Shown: piece by piece, positions 1 to 7,997 of the stretch | Position numbering within the stretch: the first letter of the stretch is position 1 | Layout of the letters: every line of letters begins with the position of its first letter | NCBI RefSeq assembly: GCF_004405125.1 | Contig: NZ_SORX01000005.1 | Coordinates: 124,001-188,000 of the forward strand | Length of the DNA: 64,000 nucleotides | Direction: 5' to 3' | Source of the DNA: Jeotgalibacillus salarius | Lineage (GTDB): Bacteria; Bacillota; Bacilli; Bacillales; Jeotgalibacillaceae | Notes under the pieces: generated by a model | Database searches by the model: none | Seen by the model: the letters and a program-made list of their open reading frames with translations, nothing else | What the model was told of the DNA's origin: nothing | Position numbers and translations under genes: made by a program

Positions 1-118
1 TGAAAAATGATTTTGTGGACGTTTTGTGAAGTTTCCATACGTTTTTGGCAGCTCATCACTCATTTTACTTTGGGGATTGTATGATAATATTTTGAATTGT
101 TTTTATGTATACGTTTTC

Positions 119-147
119 TTGACGCTCCATTAGTAGAGGAGTACAAT
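119..147 (+). promoter_or_regulatory. sigma-A promoter of sdhCAB
   Basis: TTGACG (119-124), a 17-base spacer and TACAAT (142-147) make a near-consensus vegetative promoter, leaving about 100 bases of leader before sdhC. The 118 bases upstream show no gene. A sequence overlapping the -35 (105-120) resembles a CcpA cre site with two mismatches and is not called. Confidence 0.7.
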
Positions 148-251
148 AAATTTGTCACATAAATGTTATACTGTGCGAAATTTTTGCTGAATCTATCATT
201 CTAGGGAGTGGATTTCAGCAGCTTTACTTATTTAAGAGGGGGTTACATTCG

Positions 252-860
252 ATGGCGGAAAATCGAGAGTTTTATTGGAGGAGGCTGCACTCTTTGCTGG
301 GTGTTATACCAGTAGGGATCTTCCTGATTCAACATTTAGTTGTCAACCATTTCGCTACTAGAGGCGAACAGGCTTTCAACGATGCAGCTCATTTTATGGA
401 AAGTTTACCATTTAGAATTTTCTTAGAACTATTTATTATCTTTATCCCATTATACTTCCACGCAATTTACGGGGTATACATTGCTTTCACAGCCAAGAAC
501 AATACGAGACGTTATGGAACACTTCGTAACTATATGTTCTTCCTGCAGCGTATCACAGGTGTAATTACTCTGATCTTTGTCACATGGCATGTGTGGGAAA
601 CAAGGATTCAGGCAGCACTTGGAGCAGATGTTAATTTCGGCATGATGGAAGCAATTCTGGCGAATCCATGGATGGTTGCTTTTTACATACTTGGAGTCGT
701 ATCTACAACATTCCACTTTGCTAACGGGCTATGGTCATTTATGGTCAGCTGGGGAATCACTGTGAGCGCTCGTTCACAGAAAATCTCAACGTATGCAACT
801 CTAGGCATATTTGTTGTACTGACAATCATTGGTATCCGTTCAATTCTTGCATTTGTTTAA
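252..860 (+). CDS. sdhC: Succinate dehydrogenase cytochrome b558 subunit
   Basis: Membrane anchor of succinate:menaquinone reductase (complex II), which passes electrons from the SdhA/SdhB head to menaquinone. The 202 residues form about five hydrophobic helices. Histidines at 28, 70, 113 and 155 match those that ligate the two haems in the B. subtilis homologue, which has the same length. The ATG follows a GAGGGGG ribosome site by eight bases. It opens the sdhCAB operon and sdhA starts 58 bases later. Identification is secure from overall similarity. Confidence 0.97.
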   Translation: MAENREFYWRRLHSLLGVIPVGIFLIQHLVVNHFATRGEQAFNDAAHFMESLPFRIFLELFIIFIPLYFHAIYGVYIAFTAKNNTRRYGTLRNYMFFLQRITGVITLIFVTWHVWETRIQAALGADVNFGMMEAILANPWMVAFYILGVVSTTFHFANGLWSFMVSWGITVSARSQKISTYATLGIFVVLTIIGIRSILAFV

Positions 861-918
861 TAAAAAGAACTTTCAGCTGCAATAGGCAGCTTTTGATATC
901 AGTAAGGAGAGTGACAAA

Positions 919-2679
919 ATGAGTAAAGGTAGAATTATCGTTGTAGGTGGCGGACTAGCCGGCCTGATGGCAACGATTAAAGCAGCTGAAGCAGGAATGT
1001 CAGTAGACCTCTTCTCGCTTGTACCTGTAAAACGATCACACTCTGTTTGTGCCCAGGGCGGTATAAATGGAGCAGTTAATACAAAAGGAGAAGGAGACTC
1101 TCCGTGGGAACATTTTGATGACTCGGTTTACGGTGGGGACTTCCTTGCAAACCAGCCTCCTGTAAAAGCAATGTGCGATGCAGCACCGGGCATCATTCAC
1201 CTTCTTGACCGTATGGGTGTTATGTTCAACAGAACGCCTGAAGGACTTCTTGATTTCAGACGTTTTGGAGGAACACAGCACCACCGTACTGCATTTGCTG
1301 GTGCTACAACTGGACAGCAGCTGCTTTACGCTTTAGATGAGCAGGTGCGCCGTCATGAAGTTGCCGGTCTTGTAACGAAATATGAAGGATGGGAATTCCT
1401 CGGTTCTGTTTTGGACGACGACGGCGTATGCCGCGGCGTTGTGTCACAAGACCTTAAAACCATGGAAATTAAGTCTTTCAAAGGTGATTCAGTCATCCTT
1501 GCTACAGGCGGACCGGGAATTATATTTGGAAAGTCTACAAACTCAGTGATTAATACTGGTGCAGCGGCATCAGTCGCTTATCAGCAAGGTGTGTATTATG
1601 CGAATGGGGAATTCATTCAGATTCACCCGACAGCAATTCCTGGTGATGACAAACTGCGTTTAATGAGTGAGTCAGCACGTGGAGAAGGCGGGCGTGTCTG
1701 GACTTACAAAGACGGTAAGCCTTGGTACTTCCTTGAAGAAAAATATCCTGCATACGGAAACCTTGTGCCCCGGGATATTGCAACACGTGAGATATTTGAC
1801 GTATGTGTGCGTCAAAAGCTTGGGATCAATGGAGAAAACATGGTTTATCTTGATCTTTCCCATAAAGATCCTAAAGAGCTTGATATTAAACTTGGCGGCA
1901 TCATTGAAATTTACGAAAAGTTCATGGGTGATGACCCACGTAAAGTTCCAATGAAAATTTTCCCTGCAGTACACTATTCAATGGGTGGTCTGTGGGTAGA
2001 TTTCGATCAGATGACGAATATCCCCGGTCTTTTTGCAGCCGGTGAATGTGATTACTCAATTCACGGCGCAAACCGTCTGGGAGCAAACTCACTGTTATCA
2101 TCCATTTATGGCGGTATGGTTGCCGGACCTAACGCAGTTAAATATATTCAGGGACTTGAGAAAACAGTCGAAGATATGCCGGAAGAAATCTACACTCGCT
2201 TTGAAAAGGAGAAACAACAGGAGTGGGATGAAATTATGGCAATGGACGGCGACGAAAACGCATATGTCATTCATAAAGAGCTTGGTGAATGGATGACAGA
2301 TAACGTAACTGTTGTTCGTCACAATGACAAACTGCGTGAAACTGATGCGAAAATCCAGGAGCTTCAGGAACGTTTTAACCGCATCAATATTAATGATACG
2401 GCTAAATGGAGTAACCAGGGTGCAGTGTTTACGCGCCAGTTGAAAGGCATGCTTCACTTAGCACGCGTTGTGACAATTGGTGCACTAAACCGTGATGAGA
2501 GCCGTGGAGCGCATTATAAACCTGACTTCCCGGAACGTAATGACGAAAAGTTCCTGAAAACAACAATGGCGAAATATAATCCATCAACCAACTCACCGGA
2601 GTTCCATTTTGAAGATGTTGATGTATCACTAATTGAACCGCGTAAGCGCGACTACTCTAAGAAGAAAGGAGCAAAATGA
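919..2679 (+). CDS. sdhA: Succinate dehydrogenase flavoprotein subunit
   Basis: Catalytic subunit of complex II, oxidising succinate to fumarate on the cytoplasmic face. A dinucleotide-binding GGGLAG motif lies at residues 10-15, and RSHSVCAQGG at 39-48 contains the histidine (H41) that should carry covalent FAD. Substrate-site motifs HPTAIPG and SARGEGGR follow. The 586 residues are full length. AAGGAG lies ten bases before the ATG. Its TGA overlaps the ATG of sdhB (ATGA), which suggests translational coupling. Confidence 0.97.
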   Translation: MSKGRIIVVGGGLAGLMATIKAAEAGMSVDLFSLVPVKRSHSVCAQGGINGAVNTKGEGDSPWEHFDDSVYGGDFLANQPPVKAMCDAAPGIIHLLDRMGVMFNRTPEGLLDFRRFGGTQHHRTAFAGATTGQQLLYALDEQVRRHEVAGLVTKYEGWEFLGSVLDDDGVCRGVVSQDLKTMEIKSFKGDSVILATGGPGIIFGKSTNSVINTGAAASVAYQQGVYYANGEFIQIHPTAIPGDDKLRLMSESARGEGGRVWTYKDGKPWYFLEEKYPAYGNLVPRDIATREIFDVCVRQKLGINGENMVYLDLSHKDPKELDIKLGGIIEIYEKFMGDDPRKVPMKIFPAVHYSMGGLWVDFDQMTNIPGLFAAGECDYSIHGANRLGANSLLSSIYGGMVAGPNAVKYIQGLEKTVEDMPEEIYTRFEKEKQQEWDEIMAMDGDENAYVIHKELGEWMTDNVTVVRHNDKLRETDAKIQELQERFNRININDTAKWSNQGAVFTRQLKGMLHLARVVTIGALNRDESRGAHYKPDFPERNDEKFLKTTMAKYNPSTNSPEFHFEDVDVSLIEPRKRDYSKKKGAK

Positions 2680-3455
2680 TCATGACAACTGCTACGGAAG
2701 AAAAAGTAATTAAGTTTCAAATTCACCGCCAGGATGATGAGAATGCTGCACCTTATTTCGAAGAGTTTGAAATTCCATACCGTGCGAATATGAATGTTAT
2801 TTCTGCATTAATGGAAATCAGACGAAACCCATTCAATAAAAAAGGTGATAAAACAACGCCTGTTTCGTGGGATATGGGTTGTCTTGAAGAAGTATGTGGT
2901 GCGTGTTCAATGGTGATCAACGGTAAGCCGCGTCAGTCTTGTACGGCGTTAGTTGATCAGCTTGAACAGCCAATCAGACTTGAGCCGATGAAAACATTCC
3001 CGGTTGTGCGTGACCTCCAGGTTGACAGAAGCCGAATGTTTGATTCACTCAAAAAGGTAAAAGCATGGATTCCGATCGATGGAACTTACGACCTTGGACC
3101 CGGACCACGTATGCCGGAGAAAAAACGTCAGTGGGCGTATGAACTGTCTAAGTGCATGACTTGCGGCGTTTGTCTTGAGGCTTGTCCGAACGTGAACAGT
3201 AAATCTGACTTCATCGGCCCTGCGCCACTTTCACAAGTACGTCTTTTCAACGCACATCCAACTGGTGCGATGAATAAAAACGAACGTCTGCAGGCGCTGA
3301 TGGAAGATGGCGGTCTTTCAGGATGCGGTAACTCACAAAACTGTGTAGAAGCTTGTCCTAAAGGCATTCCGTTAACAACGTCAATTGCAGCATTAAATCG
3401 TGACACAAACCTTCAAATGTTCAGAAACTTCTTTGGAAGCGATAAAGAAGTCTAA
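2676..3455 (+). CDS. sdhB: Succinate dehydrogenase iron-sulfur subunit
   Basis: Electron-transfer subunit of complex II between SdhA flavin and SdhC haem. Cysteines 69, 74, 77 and 89 form the [2Fe-2S] site. The later CMTCGVC and CGNSQNC...CPKG stretches provide the [4Fe-4S] and [3Fe-4S] clusters. Two starts are possible: the ATG at 2676, four bases after GGAG and overlapping the sdhA stop, or the ATG at 2682, ten bases after it. The choice changes only two residues. The operon ends at a strong terminator just downstream. Confidence 0.96.
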   Translation: MIMTTATEEKVIKFQIHRQDDENAAPYFEEFEIPYRANMNVISALMEIRRNPFNKKGDKTTPVSWDMGCLEEVCGACSMVINGKPRQSCTALVDQLEQPIRLEPMKTFPVVRDLQVDRSRMFDSLKKVKAWIPIDGTYDLGPGPRMPEKKRQWAYELSKCMTCGVCLEACPNVNSKSDFIGPAPLSQVRLFNAHPTGAMNKNERLQALMEDGGLSGCGNSQNCVEACPKGIPLTTSIAALNRDTNLQMFRNFFGSDKEV

Positions 3456-3463
3456 AATGAATG

Positions 3464-3493
3464 AACCAGATGCCACAGTGCATCTGGTTTTTT
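3464..3493 (+). terminator. Terminator of sdhCAB
   Basis: Perfect 10-bp stem AACCAGATGC / GCATCTGGTT with a 6-base loop, ending in a run of T, 9 bases after the sdhB stop. Confidence 0.9.
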
Positions 3494-3527
3494 ACTGTTC
3501 AAAACGCATTCTATTGTGTAAAATAAA

Positions 3528-3545
3528 AATGAATGATCATTCATT
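3528..3545. promoter_or_regulatory. 18-bp palindrome, possible TetR/FadR-type operator
   Basis: AATGAATGATCATTCATT is a perfect 18-bp palindrome directly after a weak -10-like TAAAAT (3519-3524) and 27 bases before the thioesterase start. Its TGAATGA/TCATTCA half-sites are those known for B. subtilis FadR (YsiA) operators. In that consensus they are separated by four bases, while here they abut. Operator function is inferred from position and symmetry. Confidence 0.5.
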
Positions 3546-3571
3546 CGATGGATGAAGGGAGATGGCAGTGA

Positions 3572-4027
3572 ATGAAAGTACCTTACATAAAAGATTTAAA
3601 AGAATGGAGAGCGGGGTTTGACTTTCACTACCCTGTGAAAGTCAGATTTTCAGAAACAGATTTATTTGGACATATGAATAATACTGTCCCTTTTATTTAT
3701 TTTGAACAGGCAAGAATTGAATATTTTAAACATCTTGGCTTTATGCAGGATTGGATCGATCCTGCAAGTGACTCCATACCAGTAGTGGCGAATTTACAAT
3801 GTGACTTTCTTAACCAGGCTTTTTTTGATGAAGAAATAAAAGTCTATGTCAAAGCAGACTCTGTTGGGAATTCATCTGTAGACATACATTATTTCGGAAT
3901 AAATGAGAATGGACAGCCTGTTTTTTGCGGCAGAGGAACAATGGTACAGATGGCTAAAAAAACCGGCAAAGGCTTAAAGTGGACAGAAGAGCAGAAAGAA
4001 TTATTTCTTGCTCCAGCTTTAAAATAG
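3572..4027 (+). CDS. Hotdog-fold acyl-CoA thioesterase (YsmA-like)
   Basis: Cytoplasmic thioesterase of the 4-hydroxybenzoyl-CoA / YbgC-like hotdog family, 151 residues. The signature SETDLFGHMNN (27-37) supplies the Asp30 and His34 typical of the active-site loop. It sits between sdhB and gerE as B. subtilis ysmA does. AAGGGAG precedes the ATG by ten bases. A FadR-like palindrome lies at its promoter, which would fit a link to fatty acyl-CoA metabolism. The natural substrate cannot be read from sequence. Confidence 0.8.
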   Translation: MKVPYIKDLKEWRAGFDFHYPVKVRFSETDLFGHMNNTVPFIYFEQARIEYFKHLGFMQDWIDPASDSIPVVANLQCDFLNQAFFDEEIKVYVKADSVGNSSVDIHYFGINENGQPVFCGRGTMVQMAKKTGKGLKWTEEQKELFLAPALK

Positions 4028-4041
4028 ACTGCTGAACCCTC

Positions 4042-4069
4042 ACTTATCAATCCTTTTATTCATACACTG
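4042..4069 (+). promoter_or_regulatory. Possible sigma-K promoter of gerE
   Basis: CATACACTG (4061-4069) resembles the sigma-K -10 CATAnnnTA. An AC dinucleotide at 4042-4043 lies 17 bases upstream (usual spacing about 16). gerE of B. subtilis is transcribed by sigma-K, so the match is plausible but weak. Confidence 0.35.
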
Positions 4070-4104
4070 AACAAACGGTGTTTTTGGATAAGGGGGAAGA
4101 GAGT

Positions 4105-4317
4105 GTGGCGCGGAGAACTTCAATTTTAACGAAAAGAGAACGGGAAGTCTTTATACTTTTACTTAAAGATAAGACGACTAAAGATATTGCTTCAGAATTA
4201 TTTATCAGTGAAAAAACAGTTCGTAATCATATATCAAATGTAATTCAAAAGCTTGGAGTGAAAGGCAGATCACAGGCAATTGTTGAACTGCTGAGACTCG
4301 AAGAACTGTCCCTTTAA
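4105..4317 (+). CDS. gerE: Spore coat regulator GerE
   Basis: Small LuxR/FixJ-type DNA-binding protein acting in the mother cell late in sporulation, activating and repressing sigma-K coat genes. The protein is a lone helix-turn-helix domain; TKREREVF near residues 9-16 and SEKTVRNHISN in the recognition helix are nearly identical to B. subtilis GerE. GTG at 4105 is chosen because AGGGGGAAG ends six bases before it. This gives 70 residues (74 in B. subtilis). An upstream GTG at 4078 lacks a ribosome site. Confidence 0.93.
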   Translation: MARRTSILTKREREVFILLLKDKTTKDIASELFISEKTVRNHISNVIQKLGVKGRSQAIVELLRLEELSL

Positions 4318-4336
4318 CGAGGAGACAGTTTTTTTG
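4304..4336 (+). terminator. Terminator of gerE
   Basis: AACTGTC (4304-4310) pairs with GACAGTT (4324-4330), extended by CC/GG across a bulge and followed by seven T. It overlaps the end of gerE. Confidence 0.75.
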
Positions 4337-4361
4337 TTTCTGTGCGTTTATGTAAATTTTC

Positions 4362-4390
4362 TTGATTATTCCCATTAAAAAAGCGACAAT
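4362..4390 (+). promoter_or_regulatory. sigma-A promoter of the MarR-racE unit
   Basis: TTGATT (4362-4367), a 17-base spacer and GACAAT (4385-4390), 35 bases before the MarR start. Confidence 0.5.
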
Positions 4391-4425
4391 ATTAGTATCA
4401 CGAAACATAGGGAGTGTATGAACCG

Positions 4426-4878
4426 ATGGAAACGAAAGATATACAGGAGCTTCATCCAAGAGAGGTTGTAGCAGATATCGAAAAAGACCTCCGCTATATT
4501 TCCGGACTGATCAAACAGAAAGGTCGCGAAATCCTTAGTCAGTATACAATTACTCCGCCGCAATTTGTGGCACTCCAATGGCTTTTTGAAGCAGGAGACA
4601 TGACGATTGGCGAACTATCAAATAAAATGTATCTTGCATGCAGTACGACAACAGACTTAATTGATCGGATGGAAAGAAGCAACCTTGTGGTCAGAGTGAA
4701 AGATGAACACGACCGTCGTGTTGTCAGAATTCACCTTTTAGAAGAGGGTGAAAGAATTATTGAAGAAGTAATTAAAAAGCGTCAGCATGATTTAAGTGAT
4801 GTTCTATCAGAGTTTACTGAAGAAGAAGTCTCTTCACTTGCGAAAGCGCTGAATAAATTACATGGAGAAATGAAATAA
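4426..4878 (+). CDS. MarR-family transcriptional regulator (YsmB-like)
   Basis: Winged-helix DNA-binding regulator of 150 residues. The core LSNKMYLACSTTTDLIDRME is the recognition region and DEHDRRVVRIHL forms the wing, both typical of MarR proteins. The gene lies between gerE and racE, as ysmB does in B. subtilis. The ATG at 4426 is preferred over GTG 4414, because GGGAG ends 11 bases before the ATG while the GTG overlaps that site. Target genes and ligand are unknown. It is probably co-transcribed with racE, whose start is 16 bases downstream. Confidence 0.88.
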   Translation: METKDIQELHPREVVADIEKDLRYISGLIKQKGREILSQYTITPPQFVALQWLFEAGDMTIGELSNKMYLACSTTTDLIDRMERSNLVVRVKDEHDRRVVRIHLLEEGERIIEEVIKKRQHDLSDVLSEFTEEEVSSLAKALNKLHGEMK

Positions 4879-4894
4879 GAGTGAGGCGTTTTTC

Positions 4895-5692
4895 TTGAGT
4901 AGAGCAATAGGTGTAATGGACTCTGGTGTTGGTGGACTAACAGTTGCCAAAGAAATCATCTACCAGCTTCCAAATGAAAATATTATTTATTTAGGAGACA
5001 CAGCCCGCTGTCCATATGGACCAAGAGATGAAGAGGAAGTCAGAAAGTTCACCTGGGAAATGGCTGAGTTTTTATACAGACAGGATATCAAAATGCTAGT
5101 GATCGCCTGTAATACAGCGACAGCTGCTGCGCTTGAAGAAATCAAGACTGCTTTTGATATTCCGGTCATCGGTGTTATCTCGCCGGGAGCCCGATCAGCA
5201 ATTAAATACACGAAAAACAATTGTGTAGGGATACTGGGGACTGCCGGAACAATTAAAAGTGAAGCTTATGAAAAAGTGCTGCGCAGCTTAAAAGAAAGCA
5301 TTCAGACCTTTCCGAAGGCGTGTCCGAAATTTGTGCCGCTGGTGGAAAGTGGTGAATATAACAGTTCAATGGCGAAAAAAATTGTAGCAGAGACACTAAG
5401 TGAAATGAGGCAGCACCCAATTGATACACTGATCCTTGGATGCACTCATTATCCACTGCTGCAACCTTTAATTGAACAATATGTTGGACAAACTGTAAAA
5501 GTGATAAGTTCCGGTGATGAAACTGCGAGAGAAGTAAGTGCGATATTGTCTTACCGTGGAGAACTGAATGCCCGTCACGAAAAGAAACTAAATGTTTTTT
5601 ATACAACAGGTTCTTCTGTGATATTTGGACAAGTTGCAAGAGAATGGATGAACGATCACTCTCTGCTGGTTGAATCCGTAAAATTGCCGTGA
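4895..5692 (+). CDS. racE: Glutamate racemase
   Basis: Interconverts L- and D-glutamate, supplying D-Glu for peptidoglycan. The two catalytic cysteines are visible as ACNTAT (C72) and GCTHYP (C183), with the DSGVGGL motif at 9-15. The 265 residues match the family length. Start is TTG with GTGAGG eight bases upstream. B. subtilis carries gerM between racE and rph; here only 52 bases separate the two, so gerM is not at this site. Confidence 0.95.
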   Translation: MSRAIGVMDSGVGGLTVAKEIIYQLPNENIIYLGDTARCPYGPRDEEEVRKFTWEMAEFLYRQDIKMLVIACNTATAAALEEIKTAFDIPVIGVISPGARSAIKYTKNNCVGILGTAGTIKSEAYEKVLRSLKESIQTFPKACPKFVPLVESGEYNSSMAKKIVAETLSEMRQHPIDTLILGCTHYPLLQPLIEQYVGQTVKVISSGDETAREVSAILSYRGELNARHEKKLNVFYTTGSSVIFGQVAREWMNDHSLLVESVKLP

Positions 5693-5708
5693 GCTGATCA
5701 CGGCTTTT
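5686..5708 (+). terminator. Weak terminator after racE
   Basis: GCCGTGA / TCACGGC stem with a 5-base loop overlapping the racE stop, followed by only four T. It may be partial, letting transcription continue into rph. Confidence 0.5.
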
Positions 5709-5744
5709 GTCGTGTTACGAAAAAATTAGATGGAGTGGATAACT

Positions 5745-6497
5745 GTGAGACCCGATGGTAGAACAACTTCAGAAATGAGACATGTTAAAATCGAAAAAAA
5801 TTATTTGATTCACCCGGAAGGGTCTGTACTCGTTTCTTTTGGTGACACAAAAGTCATTTGTACAGCAAGCATTGAAGAGAGGGTACCTCCATTTATGAGG
5901 GGGCAGGGAAAAGGCTGGATTACTGCTGAATACGCAATGCTGCCAAGAGCTACCGGACAGAGAACGATACGTGAATCTTCCAAAGGTAAAGTCAGCGGGC
6001 GCACAATGGAAATTCAGAGGTTAATCGGCCGCGCATTGCGCTCAGTTGTTGATCTCGATGCGCTTGGTGAGAGAACAGTATGGATTGATTGTGATGTTAT
6101 TCAGGCTGATGGAGGTACGCGTACTGCATCTATTTCCGGAGCTTATGCTGCAATGGTGATTGCAATAGACAAAGTTGTTAAAGAAAAAGAACTGACTGTT
6201 TTACCAGTGAAAGATTTTCTCGCAGCCGTATCGGCAGGTATTAATACAGATGGTGAGGCAATTCTTGATTTGAATTATGCTGAGGATAGTACAGCGGATG
6301 TAGACATGAATATTGTCATGACTGGAAAAGGAAACTTCGTTGAGCTGCAGGGTACGGGTGAAGAAGCAGAGTTTACTCATCAGCAACTGCTTGATATGCT
6401 GAGCATTGGTAAAACCGGTATTGAAAACATCATTCGCAAACAGCAGGAAATACTCGGAGAAGAACTGACTGCACTCATTCTTAGTGGTGTAAAATAA
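5745..6497 (+). CDS. rph: Ribonuclease PH
   Basis: Phosphorolytic 3'-to-5' exoribonuclease that trims tRNA 3' ends. The conserved N-terminus MRPDGR is obtained only from the GTG at 5745, which follows GGAGTGG; an ATG at 5730 would add five foreign residues. Motifs [14 protein letters not shown] and [12 protein letters not shown] are family hallmarks, and 250 residues is a usual length. The stop codon shares one base with the ATG of rdgB, so the two are translationally coupled. Confidence 0.95.
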   Translation: MRPDGRTTSEMRHVKIEKNYLIHPEGSVLVSFGDTKVICTASIEERVPPFMRGQGKGWITAEYAMLPRATGQRTIRESSKGKVSGRTMEIQRLIGRALRSVVDLDALGERTVWIDCDVIQADGGTRTASISGAYAAMVIAIDKVVKEKELTVLPVKDFLAAVSAGINTDGEAILDLNYAEDSTADVDMNIVMTGKGNFVELQGTGEEAEFTHQQLLDMLSIGKTGIENIIRKQQEILGEELTALILSGVK

Positions 6498-7081
6498 TGA
6501 AACCGATTATTATAGCAACGAATAATCAGGGAAAAGCGAAAGACTTTGAAAGGCTATTCAACCCGCTTGGTTATGAAGTGAAGACACTTACTGACTATCC
6601 TGAACTTGAAGAAGTTGAAGAAACAGGGACTACTTTTGCTGAAAATGCGGCTTTAAAAGCTGAAACAATTTCTAATCAATTGAAGGAAATTGTCATTGCT
6701 GATGACAGCGGCTTAATGATTGACGCGCTAAACGGTGAACCGGGTGTTTACTCAGCACGGTATGCGGGTGCCGATAAAAGTGATCAGAAAAATATTGAAA
6801 AAGTGTTATTAAAGATGGATGGGATCCCTAAGGAAAAAAGGACTGCCCGTTTCCATTGTACGCTTGCATTAGCTGAACCGGATAAAGATACATTGCTGTT
6901 TACGGGTGAAACTGAAGGGTATATTACTTTCAAACGAGCCGGCGAAAACGGTTTCGGCTATGACCCGATTTTTTTCACAGACATTTTTGGAAAAACGTTT
7001 GCCGAACTGACACATGATGAAAAAAATCAAATCAGCCACCGGGCAAAAGCACTCAAGAAATTGCAATCAAAGTTTCAGTGA
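6497..7081 (+). CDS. rdgB: XTP/dITP pyrophosphatase (RdgB/HAM1 family)
   Basis: House-cleaning nucleotidase that hydrolyses ITP, XTP and deoxy forms to monophosphates, keeping aberrant purines out of nucleic acids. N-terminal ATNNQGKAK and central ADDSGLMID with GEPGVYSARYAG are the substrate and metal-binding motifs of the family. FGYDPIFF is near the C-terminus. The 194 residues are standard. Order rph-rdgB-phosphodiesterase matches B. subtilis rph-ysnA-ysnB. Confidence 0.94.
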   Translation: MKPIIIATNNQGKAKDFERLFNPLGYEVKTLTDYPELEEVEETGTTFAENAALKAETISNQLKEIVIADDSGLMIDALNGEPGVYSARYAGADKSDQKNIEKVLLKMDGIPKEKRTARFHCTLALAEPDKDTLLFTGETEGYITFKRAGENGFGYDPIFFTDIFGKTFAELTHDEKNQISHRAKALKKLQSKFQ

Positions 7082-7090
7082 GGTGATCAT

Positions 7091-7594
7091 ATGAAATTAT
7101 TAGTTGTCAGCGATAATCATGGAGATGAAAATATTATTTCAGAAGTGAAAAATCGCTGGATTAGCAAAGTGGATTATATGTTACACGCAGGAGATTCAGA
7201 ACTTCCCTATGCTTCAGAGACAATGAGTCATTTCACGAAGGTCAGAGGCAATTGTGATTTTGATTCATCGTATCCGGAAGATGCGCTGGTTGAATGCGGT
7301 GACAAAAAGGTTTTTATCACACATGGCCATCTGTATGGGATTAAGTCATCACTGGACAGAATCAGATATAAAGCAGAAGAGCAACAGGCTGATATCGTGA
7401 TTTTCGGCCATTCACATCAACTTGGTGCTGAAATGACCGATCATATTCTGTTTTTGAATCCAGGCAGTGTAAGGTTGCCACGGGATCGGAATGAACCAAC
7501 TTATGCAGTTGTGGAGATTGAGGGTAATCATGTAGAGGTCGTGTTCTATACGGATGAACATGAAAAACTGTTATCATGGGATGGATCTTTTTAG
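7091..7594 (+). CDS. MJ0936/YfcE-type metallophosphoesterase (YsnB-like)
   Basis: Calcineurin-like phosphoesterase, 167 residues. The full metal-binding set is visible: SDNHGD (7-12), HAGDSE, RGNCD, THGHLYG and FGHSHQLG. Members hydrolyse phosphodiesters in vitro; the cellular substrate is not known. GAGGTGAT lies just before the ATG. It ends the rph operon. A potentially structured 3' region follows (7617-7689). Confidence 0.88.
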   Translation: MKLLVVSDNHGDENIISEVKNRWISKVDYMLHAGDSELPYASETMSHFTKVRGNCDFDSSYPEDALVECGDKKVFITHGHLYGIKSSLDRIRYKAEEQQADIVIFGHSHQLGAEMTDHILFLNPGSVRLPRDRNEPTYAVVEIEGNHVEVVFYTDEHEKLLSWDGSF

Positions 7595-7616
7595 AAAAAC
7601 CTCAAATAAAAAGGAA

Positions 7617-7689
7617 TTGCGGGGATCCGGATGCGCTGATATCAAGGTGTTCGGACTCTCCTGCATCTATCCACCCGCATGATATTAGC
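7617..7689 (+). other. Possible structured RNA with pseudoknot
   Basis: Between the phosphodiesterase gene and the tRNA promoter, TGCGGG (7618-7623) can pair with CCCGCA (7674-7679) and, inside it, GGATGC (7629-7634) with GCATC (7663-7667). The enclosed GCTGATATCA (7635-7644) is complementary, with one G-U pair, to TGATATTAGC (7680-7689) just outside. That gives a pseudoknot. No T-run follows, so it is not a simple terminator. I do not recognise a known RNA family. Confidence 0.35.
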
Positions 7690-7727
7690 CTGATTTAACT
7701 TATTTTAAAATAATATTTAAAAATGCG

Positions 7728-7756
7728 TTGACTTTTAATCAATGTATTAATATAAT
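7728..7756 (+). promoter_or_regulatory. Strong sigma-A promoter of tRNA-Arg
   Basis: TTGACT (7728-7733), a 17-base spacer and a perfect TATAAT (7751-7756), 30 bases before the tRNA. Confidence 0.85.
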
Positions 7757-7786
7757 AATAAGTGTCCTTAACACAGACTACATATT

Positions 7787-7860
<74 letters not shown>

Positions 7861-7868
7861 CTATCAAA

Positions 7869-7905
7869 AACCTGTCCGTTACAATCCGTAACTGGCAGGT
7901 TTTTT
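7869..7905 (+). terminator. Terminator of tRNA-Arg
   Basis: Stem AACCTG / CAGGTT with inner GTTAC / GTAAC, followed by a T run, ten bases after the tRNA. Confidence 0.85.
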
Positions 7906-7930
7906 CTTTGTGTACAGAACGGGGCTTTTC

Positions 7931-7960
7931 TTGGCATTATTTTAATGACAATGCTACACT
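7931..7960 (+). promoter_or_regulatory. Promoter of the TPR gene
   Basis: TTGGCA (7931-7936), 18-base spacer ending in an extended TGC, and TACACT (7955-7960), 37 bases before the start codon. Confidence 0.55.
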
Positions 7961-7997
7961 CAATTCACAAATTAAAACGGAAGGTGGTTCATCGCAT

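Noticed and set aside
105-120. cre-like sequence overlapping the sdhC -35
   Set aside because: Two mismatches at conserved positions; too weak to call.
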